A stretch of 64,000 nt of DNA from Xiheimicrobium sp052034585 (GTDB lineage Bacteria > Myxococcota > Myxococcia > Myxococcales > Myxococcaceae), in NCBI GenBank assembly GCA_052034585.1, contig JBPOIJ010000047.1:62001-126000 (forward strand), given 5' to 3'. Shown piece after piece: positions 1-7,731 of the stretch; positions within the stretch are counted from its first letter, which is position 1, and each line of letters begins with the position of its first letter. The notes beneath the pieces are model-generated. The model was not told the origin of the DNA and searched no databases. It saw only the letters and a program-made list of their open reading frames with translations. Made by a program: the position numbers and the translations under genes.

Positions 1-111
1 CAGCGCGGTGTCGAGGCCGACCCTGGCGCTTTCGGCGCGCTTGAGCGCCTCGTCGACGTGACGAGCCGAGACGAGGCCACGAGCCATCAGGTGCTGGGCC
101 AGCCGCTGCAT
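1..111 (-). CDS. Partial CDS, N-terminus of a possible GspE-N/MshEN-type protein
   Basis: Thirty-seven codons read leftward from ATG at 111 and run off the window edge. The peptide starts MQRLAQHLMARGLVS and continues with a helical pattern ending in DEALKRAE. The spacing of hydrophobic residues, with a GLVS turn followed by an amphipathic helix, resembles the start of the GspE N-terminal/MshEN fold, which in other proteins precedes secretion ATPases or signalling domains. Third positions are nearly all G or C. No Shine-Dalgarno sequence is visible. Too little is present to name a function; the family link is an inference. Confidence 0.55.
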   Translation of the reverse strand, partial: MQRLAQHLMARGLVSARHVDEALKRAESARVGLDTAL

Positions 112-190
112 GAGAGGGGGAGGTTCTAGCCTGAGAACGTCGAGAGACGAAGCCGAGAGAGTGGCGGAGTCGAACCGAGAAAGCCGTGCT

Positions 191-1750
191 TCAGGACGCG
201 GGCCGGAGCCGAACGACGAAGGTGGAGGTGAGCTTGTCGTGGAGCGTCTGGCCGCGGCGGTCGAAGAGGGCGAGCCAGAAGCCGGAGAGGAAGAGGCCGA
301 AGCTCGCCAAGGAGAGGAGCGCACGGATCAGCGCTCGCCCGACACCCGGCGCGTGGCCGCTCGAGTCCACCAGGTGAATGCCGAAGAGCAACCGCCCCAG
401 CGTTCGCCCTCGCCACAGGAAGGCGAAGAGCGTGGTGTAGACGAAGGCGACGAAGCCGACGACCCCGACCGCAGGGACCGCGACCGCGATGAGCAGCGAC
501 GGCGTGGGCTTGCCGATCACCGCCAGCGCCGCGGCGAAGAAGCCACCCACCACCACGGCGATGACGATCAGATCCATCACCCACGCGAAGCTGCGGCGCC
601 AGAGTGACGCGGGAGCCGCGGTCACGTCGTGGCTCACCCGCTCGACGGTGAGGGCCTCCTCGAGGCGGGTGTGGAGAACGGCAGGCGTGGCCGGAACGGC
701 CGGGTGCGCGAGGGCCGGGTTGACGGGCTCGACCTTCCTCGTCGCCGGGGCGGGCACGGGCTCGGCCGGGGCCTGGAGGGTGTCGGCCTTCGGGGTGTCA
801 CGGCGGCGCGCCGCGGTCGGCAGCTCCTCGATCGCGGGGGGCGGCTCGGGCTCTCGGCGCGGCTTGTACGGGTTCGGCATGCTCGGCTGCGTCGTCATCA
901 GGTGGCTCGGCGAGACGTTGGGCAGTTGCTCGAGCGAGGCGTCGGGAGGCAGGTGAACCACGGGGCGCTGAGGCGCGGTGACCAGCTCCTGCGGCGGTGG
1001 CGGCTCGGGCGCGCGAGCGACCGGAACGTGGGGCTGGGCGTACGACGGCGGGCGAGGCTGTTCGGGGTTTCGAGTGGCGCCTTGCATCGCCGGCGCGACG
1101 CTCACCTTCGGAATCGGAGCCACCGGAATCGTCGGCACCTCGGCGCGAGGCGATTGCCGCGCGGCCGCCCACTCGTTCGGAGACGGCGGAGCGGTGCGTC
1201 GCGGGGGCGCAGGCTGGTGTGGGTGAAGGCCTGGTCGGGTGGCGTCGCTCGTCGGCGGAGCGATGGGCTGCGCGCGCTGCGGGACACTCTGCGGTGGCGC
1301 GTGGCGGCCCGAAGGAGACATCGCCTGGGGCGGCGCTTGCGTCGGCTGCGCGACCTGCACCCGCGGAAGGGGCGGGGGAGCGGGTGCGCGCTGGTGAAGG
1401 CCGGGAGGAACCTGTTGGGGCGCCTTGGGAACGCCGGGCGCCGGTTGGCGAGGCGGGAGGTTCGGCGTTTGCGAAGTGGTGGCCGACTCGAACCCCGTCG
1501 GTTGCCGCGCCGGGTTGCCGGGCGTCATCGTGCCCATCGGCGCGATCTGGGTGCGAGAGGTCGGCGCGTTCGGCGAGCTGGTGAACGGCCCAGGCGACCC
1601 GGGCAACGTTCGGGGATCGGGCCGGCCCGTGTTCGTCAGCTCCTCGAACGAGGGGACTCGGGTGCGGCGATCGAGGTGGAGCTCGCGTTGGAGGAGATCG
1701 GGGGTCTCCTCAGGGGCAGGGTCGAGCGGCTTCTTGGGATCGTTGCTCAC
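191..1750 (-). CDS. RDD family membrane protein with long proline-rich N-terminal region
   Basis: The protein has 519 aa and starts at GTG 1750; no better start with a ribosome site is visible. Residues 1 to about 370 are low-complexity, rich in Pro, Ala, Gln and Arg, and probably disordered in the cytoplasm. The last ~135 residues form an RDD domain: WRRSFAWVMDLIVIAVVV, a second hydrophobic span, the charged WRGRTLGRLLFGI segment, a third span ending FWLALFDRRGQTLHDKL. RDD proteins are small inner-membrane proteins of mostly unknown role, some implicated in ion transport. The unusual part is the long Pro-rich extension, which could be an interaction arm. It lies just downstream of rsmE on the same strand. 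Confidence 0.8.
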   Translation of the reverse strand: MSNDPKKPLDPAPEETPDLLQRELHLDRRTRVPSFEELTNTGRPDPRTLPGSPGPFTSSPNAPTSRTQIAPMGTMTPGNPARQPTGFESATTSQTPNLPPRQPAPGVPKAPQQVPPGLHQRAPAPPPLPRVQVAQPTQAPPQAMSPSGRHAPPQSVPQRAQPIAPPTSDATRPGLHPHQPAPPRRTAPPSPNEWAAARQSPRAEVPTIPVAPIPKVSVAPAMQGATRNPEQPRPPSYAQPHVPVARAPEPPPPQELVTAPQRPVVHLPPDASLEQLPNVSPSHLMTTQPSMPNPYKPRREPEPPPAIEELPTAARRRDTPKADTLQAPAEPVPAPATRKVEPVNPALAHPAVPATPAVLHTRLEEALTVERVSHDVTAAPASLWRRSFAWVMDLIVIAVVVGGFFAAALAVIGKPTPSLLIAVAVPAVGVVGFVAFVYTTLFAFLWRGRTLGRLLFGIHLVDSSGHAPGVGRALIRALLSLASFGLFLSGFWLALFDRRGQTLHDKLTSTFVVRLRPAS

Positions 1751-1817
1751 CTGCTGATGAGACGACGACTCCCGCGCTCGAGCAAGAAAACCTACACATT
1801 CCTACATGGTCGTTCGC

Positions 1818-2534
1818 TCAGCCGAGGATCCCGTCGAGGTGGCGGATGACCGAGAGGGCGGCGAGGGCGGCGGTCTCCGTTCGCAGCACGAGCGGGCCCA
1901 GGCTCACCGCGATGGCTCCGCGGGCGGTCAGCGCCTTCACCTCCGAGCGGTCGAGGCCGCCTTCGGGGCCGATCACCAAGGCGAGCGGTCGATTCGGCGC
2001 GAGCTGCGCCACCGCCATGCCGAGCGTCAGCTCGTGCGCCTCTTCGTCGAGCACGAGCATGGTGCACTCGTCGAGCGTGACGCCGTCGAGCTTTCGTGGC
2101 GGCAAGATCTCGGGCACGTCGGAGCGCCCACACTGGCGCGCGGCCTCTTCGACGATGCGGCGCCAGCGAGTGAGCTTCTTGTCCGGGTGCTCGTCCAGCT
2201 TCGCGACGCTCCGGAGCGCCGGTGCAGGGAGAAACGCGCTCGCGCCCAGCTCGGTGCCCTTCTGGAGCACGAGCTCGAGCTTGTCGCCCTTGGGCAGGCC
2301 CTGGACGATGGTGATGGGTCGCATCGTGGGGGTCGCTCGGCCCGCTCCGACTCGGAAGCTCACCCGCGCCGGCTCGACGAGCTCGACGACGGCGTCGTAC
2401 GAGGTGCCGCGGCCATCGAAGAGCTCCACCACGTCGCCGGCCTTTGCTCTCAGCACGGTGACGAGGTGGTGGGCGCGCGCTCCATCGACCTCGAGGAGCC
2501 CTGGCGCCGCAGTGGGAACGAGGAGCCGCTTCAT
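1818..2534 (-). CDS. rsmE: 16S rRNA (uracil-1498-N3)-methyltransferase RsmE
   Basis: This 238-aa protein methylates U1498 of 16S rRNA with S-adenosylmethionine. It has the small N-terminal PUA-like barrel (LRAKAGDVVELFDG near residue 30) and a C-terminal SPOUT knot with the diagnostic segments VIGPEGGLDRSE and LGPLVLRTETAAL. The length matches the family. The ATG at 2534 was chosen because it gives the usual MKRLL start and overlaps the prmA stop codon by 4 nt (ATGA), implying translational coupling. prmA-rsmE adjacency is common in bacteria and fits a ribosome-modification operon. Confidence 0.95.
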   Translation of the reverse strand: MKRLLVPTAAPGLLEVDGARAHHLVTVLRAKAGDVVELFDGRGTSYDAVVELVEPARVSFRVGAGRATPTMRPITIVQGLPKGDKLELVLQKGTELGASAFLPAPALRSVAKLDEHPDKKLTRWRRIVEEAARQCGRSDVPEILPPRKLDGVTLDECTMLVLDEEAHELTLGMAVAQLAPNRPLALVIGPEGGLDRSEVKALTARGAIAVSLGPLVLRTETAALAALSVIRHLDGILG

Positions 2535-3394
2535 CGTCGCTCGAGGTCGATGCGAATCCACTCGCCTTCGACGGCGTCACCGATGCTCACGAGGCCGCGC
2601 GACAGGTAGGCCTTCTTCACCTCGTCGGCCTGGTGCACCAGGACGCCGGCCATCACCAGCCGGTGCTTCACCTTCGGGGCGATGAGCGGCGCGAGCTCGA
2701 TGAGCGTGTTGGCGAGGATGTTGGCGAGCACGAGATCGAAGGTGCCGGAGAGCTGCGCGAGCGTCTTGCCCGACAGCTCGATGCCCTCGAGCCCGTTCTC
2801 CTCGGCGCACTCCTTCGCGAGCTCCACCGAGACGGGATCGTTGTCGACGCCGATGGTGAGGCCGCTGCCGAGCTTCTTCGCCGCGAAGGCGAGCACGCCG
2901 GTGCCGGTGCCGACGTCGAGCACGGAACAGCCGGGGTGGCTCGCGAGGTAGCCGTCGACGGCGGCGAGGCAGAGCGAGGTGGTGGGGTGATCGCCGGTGC
3001 CGAACGCCATCTTCGGTTCGATGAAGAGGCAGACCTTGTCCTTGGGCGCGGTCTCCTTTTCCCACGGAGGACCGACCCAGAGCCGGCCGACCGTCACCGA
3101 CTTGATGCGCTCACGCCAGGACACGCTCCAGTCCTGCTCGACGACCGGCTCCACGACGATGGCCGCCTCCGGGAGGTGCTCCTTGACCGCGGCGACCGCC
3201 TCGTCGGCCGAGTCCTGCGCGTCGTAGTACGCGATGAGAATCGCCTCGCCTCGTTTGGGCGCGCGCACGCCAGGCAGCGGAGGGTTCGCGCCATCACGCA
3301 CCTCGAGGCCAGCCGCGCCGGCCTCGGTGAGCACGGTTTGAATCCACTCCGACTCGGCCTCGGGAACGTCGACGGTCACGGACAGCCAGGGCAT
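2531..3394 (-). CDS. prmA: Ribosomal protein L11 methyltransferase PrmA
   Basis: This 287-aa protein is a class I SAM-dependent methyltransferase that trimethylates ribosomal protein L11 in the cytoplasm. The N-terminal ~110 residues form the substrate-recognition domain. The catalytic domain shows FGTGDHPTTSLCL, motif I LDVGTGTGVLAFAAKKLG and the post-I region GVDNDPVSVELA, followed by the NILANTLIELAP loop, which is typical of PrmA. The start ATG at 3394 gives the conventional length. Its stop overlaps the rsmE start by 4 nt, so the two genes probably share one transcript. Confidence 0.95.
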   Translation of the reverse strand: MPWLSVTVDVPEAESEWIQTVLTEAGAAGLEVRDGANPPLPGVRAPKRGEAILIAYYDAQDSADEAVAAVKEHLPEAAIVVEPVVEQDWSVSWRERIKSVTVGRLWVGPPWEKETAPKDKVCLFIEPKMAFGTGDHPTTSLCLAAVDGYLASHPGCSVLDVGTGTGVLAFAAKKLGSGLTIGVDNDPVSVELAKECAEENGLEGIELSGKTLAQLSGTFDLVLANILANTLIELAPLIAPKVKHRLVMAGVLVHQADEVKKAYLSRGLVSIGDAVEGEWIRIDLERR

Positions 3395-3424
3395 GCGCGC
3401 CTCATACCCTCAATCGTGTGCGGC

Positions 3425-5029
3425 TCAATACGCGTACCGCGCTTCGAGGGCGCTGACCGACGGAGCCGCCCTCCCCATGGCGACCTCGAGCAGTTCGATG
3501 AACTCCCGCCGCTCGGGCCAGTCCGACGCCGCGGTCTCGGCCAGCGCCTTCGCTTCGAGCAGCGACACTCCGGCCTTGGCGTTGCCACGCAGCACGTCGG
3601 CCGCCATCGCCACTCCCGTCGCGAACCGGAAGTCGGCGGAGGCCTGGTGGATCGTGCGCGCGATCGCGGCGTGGGCGACGGTGCGCGACAGCTCGAAGGG
3701 CTTGCCGTTGCCGGGCATCTTCCCGCGCACCGAGATGGTGCCGAGCGCGCCCTCGTCTCCGGTGAGCTCGAGCTCGTAGAGCGCAGTGACGGTGTGGCCC
3801 GCGTGCAGCTCGCCGCCGTCGACCTCGTCGTTGCGGAAGTCTTCGTCGCGGACGTCGCGGTTCTCGTAGCCGAGCAGGCGATAGCTGCGCACGACGTGCT
3901 CGTCGAACGCGACCTGCACCTTCACGTCCTTCGAGATGACCTGCAGCAGGCTCGGGAGGTTCGACTGGCCGAAGACGCGCTCGAGCTCGGCCTCCCGATC
4001 GACGTAGAGGCTCTGTCCGTTGCCCTTGTCGGCGAGCTGCTCGAGGGTGTGATCGCGGTAGTTGCCCATGCCGAAGCCGACGGTGGTGAGCGTCACCCCG
4101 TCCTTCACGAAGCCCTGCACCGCCGAGAGGATGTCGGCAGGCGACGTGGCGCCGATGTTGGCGTCGCCGTCGGTGAAGACGAGCACCCGCGACTCTGCGC
4201 CCTCACGAAGGCTGCGAATCGCCTCCCGGTACGCGAGCACCATGCCGCTCTCCATCGCAGTGCCACCGCCGGTGTGCAGCGAGTCGATGGCGTCACGAAT
4301 GACCTGCCGCGACGTTGCGCGCGTCACGGGAAGCACGAGGCCGGCGCCACCCGCGTAGGTGACGATGGAGACCTGATCGCGCTCGTCGAGGCCGTTGGCG
4401 AGCTGGCGCATCGCCTTCTTCGCGAGCTCGATGCGATCGGCGCCGGCCATGCTGCACGAGGTGTCGACGAGGAAGACGAGGTTCGCGGGCTTGCGCTCGG
4501 CGTTGGTGAAGCGGCGGCCCTGGAGCGAGACCTTGAGCAGGGTGCGGCCGGCCTCGAAGGGAGACGGGGCGCCCTCGGCGTGAATGGCCCATGGCGCGTC
4601 GGTCGGCGCCTCGAGGTGGTAGCGGAAGGCGTTGACCCACTCCTCGACTCGCACCGTCGAGGGGTCGGCCCGGCCCCCGGCGAGCAGCTGACGCCGCGCG
4701 TGGGTGTAGGACGCGGTGTCGACGTCGATGGCGAAGGTCGAGAGCCGATCGTGATCGACGCTCGTCGTCTGGTTGGGCGTGGGGGCCGGGGGCGTGAGCG
4801 CCACGTTCGCCGCCCCGAAGTTGCCCAGGGTCTTCTTGGTGTCGGCGCCGCTCGCTCGGAACGACTTGGTGACCGGGGTGACCACTTCTTCTCCGGCGAG
4901 CGCATCGGCGCTCGAGCCCATCAGCTTGCGCACGTTGTCCGGGAAGAGGCTGACCCCGAGCAGCGCGACGAGGAATGCGGCCGACAGCCCCAGCACCCAC
5001 TTCTTCCATGACGAGTTGGTGTCTTTCAT
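3425..5029 (-). CDS. YfbK-like von Willebrand factor type A protein
   Basis: The protein has 534 aa from ATG 5029, with an N-terminal hydrophobic anchor (WVLGLSAAFLVALLGVSLF). Three parts follow in the order known for YfbK-type proteins: a vWF-A N-terminal region with STFAIDVDTASYTHARR, a VWA domain carrying an intact metal-ion site (DTSCS near residue 190, then HTGGGTAMESG and LVFTDGDANIG), and a C-terminal DUF3520-like region (SLYVDREAELERVFG). VWA domains bind partner proteins through a divalent metal. The large domain should lie on the periplasmic side, anchored in the inner membrane. It is transcribed divergently from the lipoprotein pair at 5124. Its partner is unknown. Confidence 0.85.
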   Translation of the reverse strand: MKDTNSSWKKWVLGLSAAFLVALLGVSLFPDNVRKLMGSSADALAGEEVVTPVTKSFRASGADTKKTLGNFGAANVALTPPAPTPNQTTSVDHDRLSTFAIDVDTASYTHARRQLLAGGRADPSTVRVEEWVNAFRYHLEAPTDAPWAIHAEGAPSPFEAGRTLLKVSLQGRRFTNAERKPANLVFLVDTSCSMAGADRIELAKKAMRQLANGLDERDQVSIVTYAGGAGLVLPVTRATSRQVIRDAIDSLHTGGGTAMESGMVLAYREAIRSLREGAESRVLVFTDGDANIGATSPADILSAVQGFVKDGVTLTTVGFGMGNYRDHTLEQLADKGNGQSLYVDREAELERVFGQSNLPSLLQVISKDVKVQVAFDEHVVRSYRLLGYENRDVRDEDFRNDEVDGGELHAGHTVTALYELELTGDEGALGTISVRGKMPGNGKPFELSRTVAHAAIARTIHQASADFRFATGVAMAADVLRGNAKAGVSLLEAKALAETAASDWPERREFIELLEVAMGRAAPSVSALEARYAY

Positions 5030-5072
5030 GTCGCCATTGTCGCGAGGCACGTGGGCGCCGTCTGTCGGGCAA

Positions 5073-5087
5073 CGGGAGGTCCTCCCG
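5073..5087. promoter_or_regulatory. Perfect palindrome in divergent promoter region, candidate operator
   Basis: The sequence CGGGAGG-T-CCTCCCG is a perfect 7-bp inverted repeat around one base. It sits in the short interval between the divergent vWA gene (start 5029) and the lipoprotein gene at 5124, just upstream of a TACAGT hexamer at 5111. The motif GTCGGGC flanks it on both sides. Position and symmetry fit a site for a dimeric regulator, but no regulator is known. Confidence 0.35.
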
Positions 5088-5123
5088 ATGTCGGTCGGGC
5101 GAATGACGGATACAGTGAGACGA

Positions 5124-5477
5124 GTGAGAGCCTCGCTCGCCCTGCTGTGTCTCGTCGGTTGTTCCGGGCCTGCTGCGCCCGACGCGGCCGTCTGTCGCGA
5201 CGTCGTCACTCGGCTGTGCACCGAGCCGCTCTGCGAGCCGGTCGCCACGTCGTTCGGCGTCGACGGAGGCACCTGCGAAGCGACGCTCCTCCAGCGCTCG
5301 GGCTGCCACGACGACGGCTTCATGTTCTCGACGCCGAGCCGCGCCGAGTTCCTCGACTGCCGCATTCCGCTGCTGCGCCAGGGGCCGTCTCAGAAGATCC
5401 ACCCCGCGTGCGCCGACGTCGCCGAGGTGTTCCTGGTCTGCCCGCAGGTCGTTCGCTTCTTCGGGGGCACGCCATGA
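5124..5477 (+). CDS. Small Cys-rich lipoprotein
   Basis: The protein has about 117 aa with a lipoprotein signal, MRASLALLCLVGC, whose lipobox Cys would be acylated. The mature part has roughly nine Cys residues (CRDVVTRLC, CEPVATSF, CEATLLQRSGC and others), suggesting disulfides in the periplasm or on the surface. Starts at ATG 5103, GTG 5115 and GTG 5124 are all in frame. GTG 5124 is preferred because a TACAGT -10-like hexamer lies at 5111-5116, which would put transcription initiation almost on this codon. The stop overlaps the next ATG by 4 nt. No family recognised. Confidence 0.7.
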   Translation: MRASLALLCLVGCSGPAAPDAAVCRDVVTRLCTEPLCEPVATSFGVDGGTCEATLLQRSGCHDDGFMFSTPSRAEFLDCRIPLLRQGPSQKIHPACADVAEVFLVCPQVVRFFGGTP

Positions 5478-6727
5478 GCCGCGCCTGGCTCTGCTGCGCG
5501 TTCTTCGCTGCCTGCACGCCGATGGAGCGCACGGTGCGCACCGAGCGAGGCCCGCTGCTTCGGTCCTTCACCCGGCAGCAGGTGCTCGAAGGTGGGCTGC
5601 GTGGCGAGGTGCGGGTCGACTGGCCGCGGCTCGTGGTGCGGGTGATCGATCACGACCTCTGCCGGGAGATCTCGGTCGACGAGTACGCCGAGGAGGTCGT
5701 GACCGAGAAGTCCTCGCGCGCGGCGGGCCCGGCGTTGTCGACCGGCTCGGCGTTGACGCTCGGGGCGGCGGCGCTCTTCGGCATCTCGTACGCGCTCAGC
5801 TCCAACCCGGACACGACCGTCATCGACACCGCGGGTCGTTTCGGTCCTCCGCCGCGCACGGTGATGCAGGGCTGGTCGGTGGTGTCGCTGGCGCTGGGCG
5901 TGCCCGCGCTGATCGTCGGGCTCGTCGGCTATCTGCGCACCGGGGAGGAGATCGAGCAGCGCAAGGCGGAGCAGGAGACGGGGCAGCGCGACGTCGAATG
6001 CAACACCCGGCCCGTCGTCGCCTCGCTGCGAGTGCTCTCTCGGCACGGAGAGGTCGGCACCGTCGCGCTCGTCGAAGGCGAGGGCGTGCTCGACGCTGCG
6101 GTGCTCAAGGGGCCGCCCGAGGAGCTGGCGGTCGGTGAGCGCGCGATCGAGCTCGACGAGCCTGCCACCCTCACCCTGGTTGCCTTCGCCGCCTGCATGG
6201 AGCTCGAGGCCGAAGGTGCGCGCGCGCCGGAGTCGCTCGGTGACGGGGCGTTGGTGGCGCGGGTCGACAAGCTGAAGGCCTGCCGTCAGGTGCGGGGCGA
6301 GGCGTTGGCCAAGCCGCTGGAGGCCGCCGAGGCCGAGCTGGCGAAGCGGCGTGAGACCGGCGCGCCGGGCGCGTTCTCTCCTGGGCCCACGGTGTCGAGC
6401 TTCGAGGCGGCGGTGTCGGCCTACGCACCGCGGCTCACCTTGAAGGAAGGCTCGGCCGATCTCTCCAGGCTCGATGCGCCGGAGCTGCTCTCGGGCCAGG
6501 CAGTGCTCATCCAGGGCGTCGTGTCGTCTGGCATCGCGGAGAACATCGGCGTGCTCCAGCTCGGTTCGCGCGAGGTGTTCGTCTTCATTCCGCCCAAGCG
6601 CTCGTGGGGCGGCGACTTCTCGAACGGCGCGCGCGTCGAGGCGGTCGCGGTGATGGCCGGCTGGCAGACGGTGGGAGAGAAGACGCTCCCGCTCGCCAGG
6701 CTCGTCTTCATGCGCACCGCGTTCTGA
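5474..6727 (+). CDS. Predicted membrane-anchored envelope protein, unknown function
   Basis: The protein has 417 aa and is translationally coupled (ATGA) to the small lipoprotein. It starts MSRAWLCCAFFAACTP, a short hydrophobic segment with candidate lipobox FAAC. Two further hydrophobic spans lie near residues 85-105 and 130-155 (SVVSLALGVPALIVGLVGYL), then a soluble part with a 275-320 helical, charged region and a final all-beta segment (SGQAVLIQGVVSSG, REVFVFIPP). The layout resembles a family of myxobacterial lipoproteins with a two-helix hairpin, but I cannot assign a role. It is followed by a strong hairpin terminator. Confidence 0.75.
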   Translation: MSRAWLCCAFFAACTPMERTVRTERGPLLRSFTRQQVLEGGLRGEVRVDWPRLVVRVIDHDLCREISVDEYAEEVVTEKSSRAAGPALSTGSALTLGAAALFGISYALSSNPDTTVIDTAGRFGPPPRTVMQGWSVVSLALGVPALIVGLVGYLRTGEEIEQRKAEQETGQRDVECNTRPVVASLRVLSRHGEVGTVALVEGEGVLDAAVLKGPPEELAVGERAIELDEPATLTLVAFAACMELEAEGARAPESLGDGALVARVDKLKACRQVRGEALAKPLEAAEAELAKRRETGAPGAFSPGPTVSSFEAAVSAYAPRLTLKEGSADLSRLDAPELLSGQAVLIQGVVSSGIAENIGVLQLGSREVFVFIPPKRSWGGDFSNGARVEAVAVMAGWQTVGEKTLPLARLVFMRTAF

Positions 6728-6747
6728 GGCCCGATCACGAGAAACAG

Positions 6748-6788
6748 GAAGGCCCGGGTTTCTCCAGCAGGGAGGAGCCCGGGCCTTC
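6748..6788. terminator. Strong hairpin, probable bidirectional terminator
   Basis: The arms GAAGGCCCGGG (6748-6758) and CCCGGGCCTTC (6778-6788) pair perfectly, and the stem continues inward through TTTCTCC against GGAGGAG, leaving a loop of about five bases. There is no long U tract, as is usual in very high-GC genomes. It lies 20 bp after the stop of the rightward gene and 18 bp after the stop of the leftward remnant at 6807, so it could end transcription from both sides. Confidence 0.75.
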
Positions 6789-6806
6789 TCATGGCTGTGA
6801 GGTGGT

Positions 6807-6944
6807 TCACGCGACTTGGGGAACGATGGTGGCGATGGCCTTCACGGGCTCCGTCTTCTTCTTCGGCTTGCGCGAGAGCTTGATGCCGAGGCTGGCGAGG
6901 ACGGCGCGGCCCTGGGCGACGTTGCTCTGCAGGGACTCGAGACG
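6807..6944 (-). pseudogene. 3-prime remnant of a truncated gene
   Basis: On the minus strand 46 codons, including the TGA, read RLESLQSNVAQGRAVLASLG, then a Lys-rich run (RKPKKKTEPVKA) and a stop at 6807. Codon use is clearly coding, with G/C third positions, and the frame ends next to the shared terminator as a real gene would. Upstream the frame hits a TGA inside the first palindromic repeat at about 6954, and no ATG or GTG with a ribosome site exists in between. I read this as the C-terminal end of a gene whose front was lost when the repeat array was inserted or the region recombined. The original product is unknown. Confidence 0.55.
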
Positions 6945-7201
6945 GGATGAAGTTCATCCGATGGGTCGGAGGTGCGGGATGAAGATCCGGCGGATCGGAG
7001 GCAGGGGATGAACTTCATCCGAGCGGTCGGAGGTGCAGGATGAAGATCATCCGGCGGATCGGAGGATCGGGACGAAGTTCATCCGAGGAGTCGGAGGTAC
7101 GGGATGAAGATCATCCGGTGGGTCGGAGGAGCGGGATGAAGATCATCCGAGCGGTCGGGGCATGGGATGAAGTTCATCCGAGGGCTCGAAGGCACGGGAT
7201 C
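6941..7201. repeat. Tandem array of ~32-bp units with internal palindrome (about 8 copies)
   Basis: Units begin at about 6944, 6977, 7005, 7037, 7069, 7101, 7133, 7164 and 7196 (last one partial), mostly 31-33 bp apart, with one 28-bp unit that has lost part of the palindrome. Each contains GGATGAAGTTCATCC or GGATGAAGATCATCC, a 15-bp near-perfect inverted repeat, followed by a conserved CGRNSGGTCGGAGG stretch. The period is not a multiple of three and both strands carry stops, so it is not a coding repeat. It may be a set of protein-binding sites, a cruciform-forming array or a REP-like element. It starts exactly where the truncated gene at 6807 loses its frame. Confidence 0.85.
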
Positions 7202-7731
7202 AGACCGGCGACGTTGGCAGCAGACCGGGCTCTGCGGGCTGCTGAGCGCGCGGGTAGTGACGCCGACCGACACGAGAGTGGCGCTGGGCGCGTTGGTGGG
7301 GACACCGATTGGCCCGGAAGGTGACGCTTCGTGCGACGAGCTCCGCCGAAGGGTGCGTCGGCACTCGAGCGTCATCCCGAGCGGAGCGAAGCAGCGTCGC
7401 ACGAAGGCGCGACGTCGTTCGCGAGACGGGTGGGGGGCCGGGGAGGGGTTGCAGCATCGCTCGGGCAATTCCGAGCGCAGGCTTCAAGCTCCTCGTCGAA
7501 TTTGCGGCCCTTGTGCAATTGGGATCGACGGTCACCCGAGCCAACCTGAGTCCTCGGGGCGGGCATCGCCTGTAGTTACAGATCAAGTCGAACAGCGCGC
7601 AGCTACTGCGGTCAAGCAGCTGGCTTGACGGGCACAAGACGGTGTCAATTCTGACCGCCTCAGTCGTGCTTGACGGCTGCGCAGCGGAGGCGGATGTCCC
7701 GGCCACAACACGTTGCGAGTTGGGGGACGAC
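7202..7731. other. Non-coding stretch with a dispersed-repeat-like motif
   Basis: No frame in these 530 bp has coding character on either strand, and composition is more AT-rich toward the right. At 7369-7394 it contains GTCATCCCGAGCGGAGCG, followed by AAGCAG, a phrase seen as a dispersed intergenic repeat in several bacterial phyla. At 7611-7629 an inverted repeat GTCAAGC-AGCTG-GCTTGAC is followed by further copies of GCTTGACGG (7623-7631 and 7668-7676). A TTGACG hexamer at 7625 could be a -35 element, but no convincing -10 follows at the right distance. It probably holds the promoter of the RHS operon. Confidence 0.5.
7611..7676. promoter_or_regulatory. Inverted and direct repeats of GCTTGACGG upstream of the RHS operon
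   Basis: GTCAAGC (7611) and GCTTGAC (7623) form a hairpin or operator-like inverted repeat with a 5-bp spacer, and GCTTGACGG recurs 45 bp later at 7668. All lie 55-120 bp before the start of the RHS-partner lipoprotein. Spacing of 45 bp is about four helical turns, compatible with cooperative binding of a regulator. This is inference from symmetry only. Confidence 0.3.

Noticed and set aside
2633..5011. Long rightward open frame (792 codons) opposite prmA and the vWA gene
   Set aside because: Product is rich in Arg, His, Asp and Glu with no domain. It crosses two well-supported leftward genes and is a GC-driven shadow.
6941..7201. CRISPR-like array
   Set aside because: The unit is a 32-bp tandem repeat with no unique spacers; conserved sequence fills the whole period, and no cas genes are near.
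7167..7628. Rightward frame in the non-coding stretch before the RHS operon
   Set aside because: It starts inside the repeat array and translates the dispersed-repeat phrase as SSVIPSGAKQ, a common sign of a spurious frame.
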